DNA of 64,000 bases from Alkalinema sp. FACHB-956 (GCF_014697025.1 NZ_JACJRC010000004.1:62001-126000); one strand, 5' to 3'. Numbered from the stretch's first letter, positions 37,338 to 47,280 are shown. Notes: generated from the sequence alone by a model not told the origin. Numbers and translations: made by a program.

Positions 37338-38141
37338 ATGAATTTTAAACTGAATCACCTCGGCAAGTATTTCCAATTAATTCGTCTGTTCTGGAGTACC
37401 GCGATCGCGGCGGAATTGGAATACCGCATGAATTTTATCTTTTCGGCTCTAACCAGTTTAGGCGGATTGGCTGGCAGCCTATTTGGACTCTTTCTGTTTT
37501 ATGGTCAAGGCTATCACTTCCAGGGGTGGAGTTGGGAAGAAGCCCTAATCGTTGTAGGCATTTTTACATTTCTAAAGGGATTTTCCACAGCTTTTCTAGC
37601 TGCCAACCTAAATCGGATCGTTAAGCACGTGGAAAAAGGAACCTTAGATTTTGTGCTCCTCAAGCCGATTAGCTCTCAATTTTGGCTGTCATTTCATAGC
37701 ATGTCCCTTTGGGGGTTACCTGACATGTTATTTGGGCTATTCATTGTTCTATATGCAGGATCTAAGTTGGAATTATCCTGGTTAAGTTATCTTTCAGGCT
37801 TAATCCCAATTCTTTTTGGGGCAACGATTCTATACAGTCTTTGGTTTATCTTAGGTGCAACCAGCATTTGGTTTACTAAAATCTATAACATCACTGAAGT
37901 TTTGAAGGGTTTAATGGATGCGGGCCGCTTCCCGATGGTAGCCTACCCAGTTTCCTACCAAGTGTTCTTTACATTTATTGTACCTGTCGCTTTTTTGACC
38001 ACTGTTCCTGCAGAAGCGCTCTTGGGACGAGTTAATCCAGCGTGGGTGATGGGATCGGGTGGTTTAGCGATCGCGCTACTTTGGTTTTCCAATCAATTCT
38101 GGCGATTTGCACTGCGCTTTTACACGAGTGCGTCAAGCTAG
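37338..38141 (+). CDS. ABC-2 family permease 2
   Basis: A 267-residue membrane protein with about six helices, paralogous to the preceding one (AIAAELEYRMNFIFSALTSL; VEKGTLDFVLLKPISSQFW). Together with the preceding ATPase and permease it should form a heteromeric exporter. Substrate unknown. Confidence 0.88.
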   Translation: MNFKLNHLGKYFQLIRLFWSTAIAAELEYRMNFIFSALTSLGGLAGSLFGLFLFYGQGYHFQGWSWEEALIVVGIFTFLKGFSTAFLAANLNRIVKHVEKGTLDFVLLKPISSQFWLSFHSMSLWGLPDMLFGLFIVLYAGSKLELSWLSYLSGLIPILFGATILYSLWFILGATSIWFTKIYNITEVLKGLMDAGRFPMVAYPVSYQVFFTFIVPVAFLTTVPAEALLGRVNPAWVMGSGGLAIALLWFSNQFWRFALRFYTSASS

Positions 38142-38253
38142 GAGACAAAACAGAACGGTCATTATGACTGCGACTGCTAGGAAAGTAGTCGAAAGGGCCA
38201 AAATTTTGCTATCCTGCTGACCGCGAGGAGTCTTTCTCTGGAGCGATCGGTCA

Positions 38254-39282
38254 ATGATAGAAGTTGAACATCTGAGCAAACTGTACGGAGCTACTCCGGC
38301 GATTCAGGATATTACCTTTTCCGTAGAGTCGGGGGAAATTTTGGGATTCCTAGGGCCAAACGGGGCGGGCAAAACCACAACAATGCGGATCCTATCGGGA
38401 TATTTGCCTGCCAGTGGCGGAACGGCAAAAATTGCTGGTTTCGAAGTCCATGAACAGTCTATGGAAGTGCGGCAACGGATTGGCTACCTGCCGGAAAATC
38501 CGCCGCTGTATCTCGACATGACGATCGAAGCTTTCCTCGATTTTGTCGCGCGAATTAAAGGCGTCAGTGCAGGCGATCGGGCTAATCGAGTTAACTATGC
38601 CCTGGAAAAATGCAACCTGACAGAACGACGAAAAACCCTGATTCGCAAATTATCTAAGGGATTTAGACAACGGGTCGGAATTGCCCAAGCGATCGTCCAT
38701 GATCCGCCAGTGATTATATTAGATGAACCTACTGTTGGTCTGGATCCCAGGCAGATCATTGATGTGCGTAACTTGATTAAAGGTTTAGCCGGTGACCATA
38801 CTGTAATTCTCTCTACCCACATCTTGCCGGAAGTCAGCATGACCTGCGATCGGGTTGCCATTATCAATCGAGGTCAGGTAGTGGCGACTAACCGAACCGA
38901 GGAATTAACAACGCAAATGTTTGCGGGTTCTGCCTACGAACTGGAACTGGATGGTGAGATTGAGCAAGCCAGAACTATCTTAAGCCAAGTCAAGGGGGTT
39001 ACTGATCTAGAACAACTTTCCTCCGTCAGCCACAGTGATGGGACACACAGCCATTGGCGGGTTAGATCCGATGCTCCAGATACAGGTCGAGAACTGGCGA
39101 TCGCTCTCGTTCGTAATGGTTTACACCTCTATGAAATGCGTCGAGTGCAGGCCAGTTTGGAAGACGTGTTTCTGCAATTAACGACTGAGGAGAAAACAGA
39201 AATTGCAGAGAGGATAGAAGCAGACTCATCCCCTGAATCTCTGAATTCTGATGCCGTTTCTATTGAGGAAGGAATGCCCTAA
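38254..39282 (+). CDS. GldA-like ABC transporter ATPase
   Basis: A 342-residue ATPase. Walker A GPNGAGKTTT, GYLPENPPLY after the Q-loop, signature KLSKGFRQRVGIAQA, Walker B VIILDEPTVGLDP, switch LSTHILPEV. The C-terminal extension (about 230-342) is acidic. It is the first gene of a Gld-like triad; its TAA is followed directly by the ATG of the permease gene. This triad is named for gliding in Bacteroidetes, but in cyanobacteria its role is not established. Confidence 0.92.
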   Translation: MIEVEHLSKLYGATPAIQDITFSVESGEILGFLGPNGAGKTTTMRILSGYLPASGGTAKIAGFEVHEQSMEVRQRIGYLPENPPLYLDMTIEAFLDFVARIKGVSAGDRANRVNYALEKCNLTERRKTLIRKLSKGFRQRVGIAQAIVHDPPVIILDEPTVGLDPRQIIDVRNLIKGLAGDHTVILSTHILPEVSMTCDRVAIINRGQVVATNRTEELTTQMFAGSAYELELDGEIEQARTILSQVKGVTDLEQLSSVSHSDGTHSHWRVRSDAPDTGRELAIALVRNGLHLYEMRRVQASLEDVFLQLTTEEKTEIAERIEADSSPESLNSDAVSIEEGMP

Positions 39283-40092
39283 ATGAACGTCCTATTAGCT
39301 AACATTTTTGCCATCTACCGCCGGGAACTCCAAAGTTATTTTGCAGCCCCTTGGGCCTATGTGATTGCTGCAATTTTTTGGGCGATCGGAGCATTCCTGT
39401 TTACGATCATTACCTTTAGCGACAACGGAATCATTGCCCAAGGGCAGATCTATGACATGCAAGTGCAGGCAGGGGGCCAACTTCCGCCGATCGATTTGGC
39501 CTATGAATTGATTCGCACATTCTTGAGCACCTTGGGATTTATTACCCTATTTGTTCTGCCGATCCTATCTATGGGGCTGTATACGGAGGAACGCAAGCGT
39601 GGGACGTTGGAATTACTAGCCACTTCGCCGATTACCAATTGGGCCGTGGCCGTGGGTAAATTGTTGGCGGTCGTAACTTTTTTTGCTACGTTGATTCTGC
39701 CGTTGATGGTCTATCAAGCAATAGTCCTTTCTGTGGCCAATCCTCCGATTCAGCCCCTAGTCTTTCTGTGGCCGCACTTGGGCTTGCTGTTGTTGGGGGC
39801 ATCAGTACTGTCCTTGGGGATGTTTATTTCCTCGTTAACCGATAGCACGATCGTCGCTGCGATCGCGACCTTTGGCTTACTAGTCGTGTTGTGGTTGATG
39901 GATACGATCGCCGATCGACTGCCGGGTGTAATTGGAACGGGTCTGGCCCATCTTTCTCTGCTGAAACACTACACCAATCTGGTTTTGGGTATTGTCGATA
40001 CCAGCAGCTTGATGGTGTTTGGCAGCTATATTTTTCTAGGGATTTTCTTGACTGCGCAATCGATCGAAGCCTTCCGCTTTCAGCGTTCCTAG
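39283..40092 (+). CDS. GldF-like ABC-2 permease
   Basis: A 269-residue permease with about six helices. The N-terminal YRRELQSYFAAPWAYVIAAIFW and the ERKRGTLELLATSPITNW motif are typical of this family. Zero-gap junction with the preceding ATPase gene. Confidence 0.9.
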   Translation: MNVLLANIFAIYRRELQSYFAAPWAYVIAAIFWAIGAFLFTIITFSDNGIIAQGQIYDMQVQAGGQLPPIDLAYELIRTFLSTLGFITLFVLPILSMGLYTEERKRGTLELLATSPITNWAVAVGKLLAVVTFFATLILPLMVYQAIVLSVANPPIQPLVFLWPHLGLLLLGASVLSLGMFISSLTDSTIVAAIATFGLLVVLWLMDTIADRLPGVIGTGLAHLSLLKHYTNLVLGIVDTSSLMVFGSYIFLGIFLTAQSIEAFRFQRS

Positions 40093-40163
40093 CCTTGGCT
40101 GACATTCTTTTCTAACGTAATTAAATTCATCTTTTAGACTTCATTTCTGGTGAATGGGCAATC

Positions 40164-41912
40164 ATGGACAAGCTCAGGGCATTCCTTAAACTCTTCAAAT
40201 ATGCCATTTGGTTTGGCATTGGCTTAACCGTTGCAGGGCTAACAGCGGGCTTTCTCTCTGGTTGGACGCCGTTGCCGATGGGATTAGCGATCGCGGGATT
40301 GGTCATTATTGGCATTTGGTTACTGTTCCTCGGTCAGTATGGGGATCCCGATCGACCCAACTTTTGGCAACGGCGATCGACCCAGGTGGGTACCAATGCA
40401 CTAATCACGACCCTGGCGATCCTGTTGATTTTAGGACTGGTCAACTTTGTCGCGGCGCGGAATGTACAGCGGGTGGATTTGACGGAAACCCAACTGTTTA
40501 CCCTGGCTCCGGAAACCCAAGCGGTGTTGAAAAAGCTGAATCAGCCTTTGACGGTTTATGTCTTCGATCGGCAACCCCACCCTCAAGATCGGGATTTATT
40601 GCAGAACTTCCGCCGGATGACGCCTAACTTGTCCTTTGAGTTTGTTGATCCGGATGCCAATCCAGCCTTGGCTCAAAAGTTCAGTGTCAAAAATGACGCC
40701 AGCAATAAGGATGTCTATGTCGAAAACCCCAGTCGCCAGCGCAATCAGTTTGTTCAGTCGATCGGCCTTCAACAACGCCTATCGGAGTCCCGTCTAGTCA
40801 ATGGCATCATCCAAGCTACCAGCGATCGGCAACCGAAGGTCTACTTCCTGCAAGGCCACGGGGAACGGGCGCTGCAACCAGGGGAAGGGAGCCTTGCCTT
40901 GGCGGCTAAGGAACTGCAAGGGAAAAACTTTGCTAGTGAACCGCTGAACTTGGCCCAGACTGCAAAAATTCCCGATGATGCAGCGGTGATTGTTGTTGCA
41001 GGCCCCAAGCGCCCTCTCTTTGATAAGGAGGTGGCCCTGCTGGAAGACTATCTGAATCGGGGCGGTAATCTATTGCTGATGGTGGATCCTGAGACAAAGC
41101 CAGACCTGGATGGCCTCTTGAACCAGTGGGGGATTCTGTTGGACGATCGGGTCGCGATCGATGCCTCCGGGTCTGGGCAACTGCTGGGCTATGGGCCTGC
41201 TTCACCCGTGGTGCAGGACTACAGCGAACACCCCATTACGAAGGACTTTGGCAACGGCATTTCCCTGTATCCCTTGGCTCGTCCCTTGGAAATTAAGCCT
41301 GTGGAGGGCGTGCAGGCGAATCCCATCATTCTCACGTCTTCCCAAAGTTGGGCGGAGAGTAATCTTAAGGAAAAGCCCGTCAAGCAGGATGCCAACGATC
41401 GACCGGGGCCATTACCCCTAGGAGTTGCGCTCTCTCGGCAAGTGGACGTGCAACCCGTTCCAAGTCCGACGACGCCTTCTCCGTCCCCGAGTTCGTCCCC
41501 GACGATCTCTCCAACAGTCTCTCCAACGGCTTCTCCCACCGAGTCTCCAACAAGTTCCCCCTCGCCTACTTCTCCCTCGCCCACTTCTCCCTCGCCCACA
41601 GTGACTCCGACCGCTTCCCCGACGCCCTCCCCCGGTACGAAGCGGGAAGCTCGGTTGGTGGTCTTTGGCAACTCCAGCTTTGCTAGTGATGCCCATTTCG
41701 GGGTGCAGTTAAATGGCGATGTGTTTCTGAATTCTGTCAGTTGGTTGAGTCAGGCGGAGGGGCAGACCCTGTCAATTCGGCCTCGGGAAATGAAAAATCG
41801 GCGCATGGCGGTGACGAGCTTACAGGCGATCGGCACTACGATTTTGGCACTGGTGATTGTGCCATTACTGGGTTTAGGAACAGCGATCTTTCTCTGGTGG
41901 CGGCGGCGCTAA
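40164..41912 (+). CDS. GldG-like auxiliary protein of the ABC transporter
   Basis: A 582-residue protein. Two N-terminal helices (about 14-52) and a third (about 72-93) precede the large extracytoplasmic domain with DLTETQLFTLAPETQAVL, the GldG signature, and VYFLQGHGERAL. A last helix (about 556-578) ends with basic residues. A low-complexity Pro/Ser/Thr stretch of about 60 residues (roughly 434-495) sits just before the final conserved segment ARLVVFGNSSFASD. The protein probably anchors or regulates the transporter. Confidence 0.88.
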   Translation: MDKLRAFLKLFKYAIWFGIGLTVAGLTAGFLSGWTPLPMGLAIAGLVIIGIWLLFLGQYGDPDRPNFWQRRSTQVGTNALITTLAILLILGLVNFVAARNVQRVDLTETQLFTLAPETQAVLKKLNQPLTVYVFDRQPHPQDRDLLQNFRRMTPNLSFEFVDPDANPALAQKFSVKNDASNKDVYVENPSRQRNQFVQSIGLQQRLSESRLVNGIIQATSDRQPKVYFLQGHGERALQPGEGSLALAAKELQGKNFASEPLNLAQTAKIPDDAAVIVVAGPKRPLFDKEVALLEDYLNRGGNLLLMVDPETKPDLDGLLNQWGILLDDRVAIDASGSGQLLGYGPASPVVQDYSEHPITKDFGNGISLYPLARPLEIKPVEGVQANPIILTSSQSWAESNLKEKPVKQDANDRPGPLPLGVALSRQVDVQPVPSPTTPSPSPSSSPTISPTVSPTASPTESPTSSPSPTSPSPTSPSPTVTPTASPTPSPGTKREARLVVFGNSSFASDAHFGVQLNGDVFLNSVSWLSQAEGQTLSIRPREMKNRRMAVTSLQAIGTTILALVIVPLLGLGTAIFLWWRRR

Positions 41913-42116
41913 AGGCTCGATCGATCTGGGAAACCTACGGGATCAACCGTGGGTTTCAACTCAAACAGACCGTTGCAAAACAAGAGTGCTGGGGTAAATC
42001 GCTTTTTGCTTCAGTACTTTTTGTATCCTATGATTCTTAATTCTTAACGGTAGTCTTTGCGTTTTCCCGTCACAATTTTGACAGGTGGTCGGCTCCCGCC
42101 TGATAAAACGAGTTTT

Positions 42117-42734
42117 ATGACGATTTTTCAACGTCCTGCGTCCACAGAAGCAGAAACCCGCGATCGTATCCTGAAGGCAGCGCTAAAGCTGTTTGCCAAA
42201 CGAGGCTTTGATGGCACTACGACGCGCGATTTGGCGGAGGCTGCAGGGGTGGCGGAGGGAACGCTGTTTCGCCACTTTTCCCACAAGAAGGCCATTCTGG
42301 TGGAGGTCGCAACCCAGGGCTGGATTGAACTGCTGACGGACTTGCTGACGGAACTGAGTGAGATGGCTAGCTACAAAGCCGTGGCTCAGGTGATGCGAAA
42401 GCGGATGCTGCATTTGCAGGAGAATACCGATCTGTTGCGAGTTTGTTTTATGGAAGTGCAATTCCATGAGGATTTGCGCGATCGCATTCAGGCGGAAGTA
42501 ATTGAGAAAATGACCGATGTGGCGGAAGCCTTTTTCCAAACGGCTATGGATCAGGGGATTTACCGCAAAATGGATGCAAGGCTAGTGGCTCGCGTCTTTT
42601 TAGGCATGTTTACGATCGCGGGGTTCAGCCAAAGCACGATTACCGATCCGGGCTCTTCCGCTAAGGAATTGCAGGAAATGGCTGAAGGGTTATCGGATAT
42701 TTTCCTCAATGGGGTGTTAACGAAGGGTTGTTAG
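42117..42734 (+). CDS. TetR/AcrR-family transcriptional regulator
   Basis: A 205-residue regulator. N-terminal helix-turn-helix RDRILKAALKLFAKRGFDGTTTRDLAEAAGVAEGTLFRHF is split here for clarity: RILKAALKLFAKRGFDGTT and DLAEAAGVAEGTLFRHF. The helical ligand-binding domain follows. ATG at 42117 chosen; the frame reaches 42057. It lies 204 bp after the Gld-like operon on the same strand and may control it. Confidence 0.9.
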   Translation: MTIFQRPASTEAETRDRILKAALKLFAKRGFDGTTTRDLAEAAGVAEGTLFRHFSHKKAILVEVATQGWIELLTDLLTELSEMASYKAVAQVMRKRMLHLQENTDLLRVCFMEVQFHEDLRDRIQAEVIEKMTDVAEAFFQTAMDQGIYRKMDARLVARVFLGMFTIAGFSQSTITDPGSSAKELQEMAEGLSDIFLNGVLTKGC

Positions 42735-42780
42735 CACACGGGTTGTTAATGCACACGGGCTGCTAATTCTACAGGCTGAT

Positions 42781-44016
42781 TTAAATGACAGATGATGGAT
42801 GGTTGTTTGAATGCAGGGTGGTACGGAACTTGGTGGAATCTAGGTCGATCGGCAGTTCAATATGAAAAGTGGTTCCAGACTGGGGCTGCGAGTAGCAGGT
42901 TAATTTCCCTTGATGATGTTTGACGATGACTTGATAGCTCAGGGCCAGCCCTAATCCACTGCCTTGCCCAATCGGTTTAGTTGTAAAAAAGGGATCAAAA
43001 ATTCGAGACTGAACACTCGGATGAATGCCGTCCCCGTTATCGCTAATACTGATGCGAATCCAGCTTGAGTTGATCAGCTTGGAGCGAATGTCAATGACGG
43101 GATTGCGTTGGGCCGATGAACGCAAGGCATCGATCGCATTTTCGATCAAATTAAAAAACACTTGATTTAAGGCTCTAGGATTGCAGAAAATGTTAGGCAG
43201 ATTGCCGCCCTGAAGATTGACGATAATAGCAGGGTGCTCATTCTCAGCTTGCAAGCGATCGTTCAATACTAATAACGCACTGTCAATTCCTTCTTGGATT
43301 TGAGCAACTTTATAATCTGATTCATCTAGGCGAGAAAAATTGCGCAAAGTGCAGATAATACTCTGAATTCTTTCAGTGCCTGATTGAATGGATTTGAGGA
43401 TTCGCGGCAAATCTTTTTTGATGAAGGGAAAATCCAAGTCTTCTGCTTGAAAAGTCAGCGGCGGCGGTAATGGTGGGCTGTAGGTTTGATAGATCTCTAA
43501 CCCTTCTAGGAGCGCTTGGGAATATTGATCTACAAATCTAAGATTGCTATGGATAAATGTCACTGGGTTATTGATCTCATGGGCAAGGCCCGCAACCGTA
43601 CGCTCTAAGCTGTTCATTTTAGCTTGGTTGAGATGGGTTAAACTTGCCTCTGCCCACTCTTTGGCCTGACGGTATTCATTTTGAATTTTGAGTAATTGTT
43701 GGAGAGTTTGATAATATAAATTCACGCTGAATAAGACAAATAGTGCGCCCAGAAAGAAAACAAGCCCCATTAAAGCTGGAATCCAGAGCAGCATTTCTTG
43801 GAGTACTAGATAAAAAGCTAGACAATATCCCCCCAAGAAGGAAATCATTAAAATAAATTGTACCCACCAGCCAATTTGTAGATTTTGAGGTTTGAGAATG
43901 ACTAAGATTTGACGGGTGCGGACGATCGCCCCAGTCATGATTCCAGCTCCTGCCGCAATCATACAAAGTGTTGCTAGCCAGATAGGCCAGGAAAGCCATT
44001 GTGCGAACATGGACAA
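42781..44016 (-). CDS. Membrane sensor histidine kinase
   Basis: A 411-residue kinase. Three hydrophobic segments in the first 105 residues (about 9-32, 49-71, 77-99) anchor it; a short coiled coil leads to the H-box LERTVAGLAHEINNPVTF, typical of the HisKA group, then N-box NLIENAIDAL, G1 SDNGDGI, F-box FDPFFTTKP, G2 GSGLGLALS. There is no receiver or partner nearby. It converges with the TetR gene. Confidence 0.92.
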   Translation of the reverse strand: MSMFAQWLSWPIWLATLCMIAAGAGIMTGAIVRTRQILVILKPQNLQIGWWVQFILMISFLGGYCLAFYLVLQEMLLWIPALMGLVFFLGALFVLFSVNLYYQTLQQLLKIQNEYRQAKEWAEASLTHLNQAKMNSLERTVAGLAHEINNPVTFIHSNLRFVDQYSQALLEGLEIYQTYSPPLPPPLTFQAEDLDFPFIKKDLPRILKSIQSGTERIQSIICTLRNFSRLDESDYKVAQIQEGIDSALLVLNDRLQAENEHPAIIVNLQGGNLPNIFCNPRALNQVFFNLIENAIDALRSSAQRNPVIDIRSKLINSSWIRISISDNGDGIHPSVQSRIFDPFFTTKPIGQGSGLGLALSYQVIVKHHQGKLTCYSQPQSGTTFHIELPIDLDSTKFRTTLHSNNHPSSVI

Positions 44017-44319
44017 ATGAAATATGGGTTAGTCAGTAGCCTTACTTGGTGTACCTTACTTGGTAAAGTGAGTTCCTGTAAGGGCGCAGCACGGTTTTAG
44101 AGGGGATGGTGCTTCAGAGGAGCGAGTGGTTCCGGTGGATGGTTTCTATAACTTCTGTTAAGTCTACCAGCTTTATCGCCTAGGGCGAGGGCCTCATCCT
44201 GTATGGACTAGTTTTGACGGCCAGATAAAGAAACTGTGACTATCAGTTGCTGACTGGTAGCCACAGTGCGTCAAGGTGTTTGATTGGAAACTCAGCTTGC
44301 TAACGGTTCCGATGAGTTC
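44017..44319. other. 303-bp intergenic region
   Basis: Holds the kinase promoter and the terminator of the upstream minus-strand protease gene. A small repeat (ttacttggt) occurs twice near 44,044-44,062. Confidence 0.45.
44234..44266 (-). terminator. Terminator of the papain-like protease gene
   Basis: Hairpin ctgtg-a-ctatcagt / actggtag-c-cacag with a 5-nt loop (13 pairs, one mismatch, one G-U). On the minus strand it is followed by tttcttt. Confidence 0.65.
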
Positions 44320-45807
44320 CTATTCTTCATATCCCCCTTCATCGTAACCACCTTCGTCTTCGTAGCCGCCTTCATCTTCGTAACCCCCTTCATCTTCGTA
44401 ACCCCCTTCATCTTCGTAGCCGCCTTCGTCTTCGTAGCTATCCTCAGTCTCTTCGTATTCCTCTTCGGACTCCTCTTCGTAACTATCCTCAGTCTCTTCG
44501 TATTCTTCTTCAGTCTCTTCCGACTCGTCCTCGTACTCCTCTTCGGACTCTTCTTCGTAACTATCCTCAGTCTCTTCGGACTCTTCTTCCGACTCCTCTT
44601 CGTATTCCTCTTCAGACTCTTCTTCGTAACTATCCTCAGTCTCTTCGGACTCTTCTTCCGACTCCTCTTCGTATTCCTCTTCGTAGAGGTATTCCGTTTC
44701 TTCGTACCACTCTTCGCTGTATTCTTCTTCGTATTCCTCTTCGTATTCCATGTAGTACAACGCTTCGAGATCTTCTACCTCTGTAATGCTGACATAGGAG
44801 TCGTAGAGATAGACCAGTTCCTCTTCGTAGGTGCAGGTGTAATCTTCGTTGTAGAGTGCAATGCCACTGGCGGTATGGGTGGCTCCTGGCACGCGCAGAG
44901 CGGTAACCATTTCTGCTCTACGGGGATCGAACAGAGAACTCCGATTTTTGCGGATGTCGCGACTTAAATCGATCGAGTCATCGCTAATTTGCCGAATGAC
45001 CCAACAGTCATGGTTGAGATCAGAGTCCGTCATGTAGTCGTAGGGGATGTAGCAGTAGCCTTCGTCACCCCAGTCCGGGCCCCAGGAATTGCGGACAATA
45101 AATACCCGATCGGGATCGGAATAGCCCACGCAAAGCATGGCATGTCCGCCTTCATGTTTCTCGTTTTCAATATCCGGCATGGGCACCAATCCACCATTGC
45201 CACCAGCACCATTGAAGGATTCAAACAATTGCAGGCCAAACACAAAGGGGTAGCCCTCGGCTAAGCAGCTCCGCATCGTGTCCAAATCAATGTCAACGGA
45301 AGCAGCGTCTTCAATGCGAAAATTAACCGCTTCCTTGTAGGCGGATTTCGGAGGTTGTTGGGCAATGCGCTTGAGGTTGAAAGGCCAGGTCTGTTCGGAA
45401 CAAGCTCCGTATTTACGCACTACTTTAACGCAGTTGGAGAGATAGGTGCCTTCATCCTTGCTCGGATCGCTATCGAGGGAACGGGCATTGTAGTAAATGA
45501 AGAGGCGACTCACATCACCCGCTTGTCCTGTAATGCGGTTTTCTAGGTATTCGTAGGCCCCGGCCATGGCGTTGGCGGTACAGCTGTTGGAGTTGCGCTG
45601 GTTTTCCACAGCGGTCATGAACGGACGAAGATCTACAATCTCAGGTAACTCGTCTGAGGAAAAGCGACTGGAACCAAATTTCTGGGCGCTGTGACTCTTT
45701 TTATCTGGACGGTAGCCGCCGATGTTGATGGCGTCTCCAGAGGAATCTCTTAAAACCGTAGCCCGACGAACATGGCGAAAATCCTTTCTAGACGTGGCTG
45801 CCACCAT
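44320..45807 (-). CDS. Papain-like (C1) cysteine peptidase with acidic Glu/Tyr-rich C-terminal tail
   Basis: A 495-residue protein starting at the ATG at 45807 (gagg 7 nt upstream; the longer frame needs TTG). The catalytic domain spans about 54-265: oxyanion Gln70, nucleophile Cys76 (NSNSCTANAMA), His222 (EGGHAMLCVGY) and Asn240 (VRNSWGPDWGDEGY). No signal peptide is visible, so it is probably cytoplasmic or exported otherwise. Residues about 353-495 are almost only Glu, Asp, Tyr, Ser, Thr and Gly without a basic residue, made of EESEEE/TEDSYEEE repeats and five YEDEGG units. The 18-bp repeat encoding the last units is nearly exact. The tail may bind Ca2+ or act as an inhibitor, but this is inference. 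Confidence 0.9.
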   Translation of the reverse strand: MVAATSRKDFRHVRRATVLRDSSGDAINIGGYRPDKKSHSAQKFGSSRFSSDELPEIVDLRPFMTAVENQRNSNSCTANAMAGAYEYLENRITGQAGDVSRLFIYYNARSLDSDPSKDEGTYLSNCVKVVRKYGACSEQTWPFNLKRIAQQPPKSAYKEAVNFRIEDAASVDIDLDTMRSCLAEGYPFVFGLQLFESFNGAGGNGGLVPMPDIENEKHEGGHAMLCVGYSDPDRVFIVRNSWGPDWGDEGYCYIPYDYMTDSDLNHDCWVIRQISDDSIDLSRDIRKNRSSLFDPRRAEMVTALRVPGATHTASGIALYNEDYTCTYEEELVYLYDSYVSITEVEDLEALYYMEYEEEYEEEYSEEWYEETEYLYEEEYEEESEEESEETEDSYEEESEEEYEEESEEESEETEDSYEEESEEEYEDESEETEEEYEETEDSYEEESEEEYEETEDSYEDEGGYEDEGGYEDEGGYEDEGGYEDEGGYDEGGYEE

Positions 45808-46115
45808 AGAAAACCTCGGAGAACTAATGATGTTAAATGGAATCTCTTTGCCATTACTACTGTCTGGGCCACCCAACCGGAAAAATCAGCAGTAACGAAC
45901 GTGATGCGAGGCTTGATGGGTGATGCTAGTGGGTCTTGGGTGATGCGCTCAAGGCTCGCTGACTGTAGAGTGCCCTGGCTATCTAAGAAATCAACACCAT
46001 AGATCATGCTCAATCGTCAACAGCATGTCGTCTGTTGATGCGAAAGCAGTTCTCTGCTGGTGTTGAGGAAAATTTGCTTGAATATTAAATTATGTTACAG
46101 ATTAGAATCTCAACG
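45808..46115. other. 308-bp intergenic region
   Basis: Promoter region of the peptidase gene (minus strand). An 87-codon minus frame (46013 to 45750) overlaps the protease start in another phase and is not supported by a ribosome-binding site. Confidence 0.4.
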
Positions 46116-47078
46116 TTATGGGCCAGCTTTAGCAGCTTTTTGCCGATCTTGGAGGGCTTGTTCAGCGGTACGGAACTCCTCAGAAATACTGTGGGTTCCA
46201 AAGAGGGATAAGCAGAGCGCTGCTTCGAGTCGGGTTACTGGGGCTTGGGGATTGAGGGTTTTGATTGCACCAAAACTGCGCTCAACGTTTTTGAAGTAGT
46301 TCTTGTTTTCCAAGGCTTGGTAACGCGGATCGGTGTAGGCTAGACGGAAGGCGGGTTTGAATTTGGGGGAAATCCGATCGCGATCGCTCCAAGGAGGAAT
46401 GTTGCTATCGGCATAGAGCACATTGGTACCTGGTTTCTTCTCCTTGAGTTCCGGGATGCCGCCGTAGTCGAGGCCAATTTTGATGGCGATCATTTGTTCA
46501 CGGGTGAGAGGTTCATCGGGTTTGAATGTGGTGGCGTCGTAGCCCACGGCAATGCCTGCATTCACCACCCCTTGAATGTAGCGAAAGTCGGGATGGCTGG
46601 CGGGGACATCGCTAAACGTTGCTTTGCCGCCTGTGGCTTCTCGAACGGTTTTGTCGGGTTGGGTTTCCCAGATGGCGTTATTGGCACGGACGAGCCAGCG
46701 CAAAAATTCTGCGCGGGTAATGGGCTGCTGGGGATTGAACTTGCCGGTGGTTTTTTCAAAGACCCCCAATGCCGATAATTGCGCGATTTCCTTGGCCCCA
46801 AAAACCCCTGCGGTATCTTCAAAATCGACGGGGGAGGCTTGGGGCGTTGGGCGTGCGGTGAGTTCGATCGGGGTGGCGGGGAGGGTTGCACTGGGGGAGG
46901 CGGTGGGTTCGACGGTCGGGGACGCCGTGGCCTGGGGCGCGCTCACCAAGCCCACATTTTGGAACCACTGGGGTTTCAAGAAAAGCAAAACAACAATTCC
47001 GGTTGCACCCAGAATGCCGCCCAAGAGCAATGTTTTGACAAAGGTCGTGAATGATGACAGTCGGCTGGCTTTAGTCAT
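46116..47078 (-). CDS. SLH-domain envelope protein
   Basis: A 320-residue membrane-anchored protein. One N-terminal helix (about 14-34) is followed by a Thr/Pro/Ser linker (about 48-82) and three S-layer-homology-like repeats, seen at FNPQQPITRAEFLRWLVRA, GYDATTFKPDEPLTREQM and LNPQAPVTRLEAALCL. SLH domains bind secondary cell-wall polymers, so it probably sits in the periplasm. Single gene. Confidence 0.88.
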   Translation of the reverse strand: MTKASRLSSFTTFVKTLLLGGILGATGIVVLLFLKPQWFQNVGLVSAPQATASPTVEPTASPSATLPATPIELTARPTPQASPVDFEDTAGVFGAKEIAQLSALGVFEKTTGKFNPQQPITRAEFLRWLVRANNAIWETQPDKTVREATGGKATFSDVPASHPDFRYIQGVVNAGIAVGYDATTFKPDEPLTREQMIAIKIGLDYGGIPELKEKKPGTNVLYADSNIPPWSDRDRISPKFKPAFRLAYTDPRYQALENKNYFKNVERSFGAIKTLNPQAPVTRLEAALCLSLFGTHSISEEFRTAEQALQDRQKAAKAGP

Positions 47079-47280
47079 GGGGTCTCCTACTAATCACACC
47101 TGACGATCGAGAAACAACGCTCTAGACAGCGCGTCTTGACTAGCTTGACTAGAATTGTCTGAACATGAGGGCTAGCACAAACCGAAAGCTATTGACGAAT
47201 CGTAGGTTTGCTGGGTTCCCGTAGAAAAATCGGCGATCGAATCTCCTCCTTTGGGCTGAGAGAATCTTAAGCAGCTAGAT

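Noticed and set aside
44284-44967. 227-codon plus-strand frame rich in Phe/Val/Leu
   Set aside because: It is the complement of the acidic repeats of the protease gene; no ribosome-binding site, and low complexity.
45750-46013. 87-codon minus-strand frame overlapping the protease start
   Set aside because: It overlaps the better-supported protease start in another phase; no family recognised and no ribosome-binding site.
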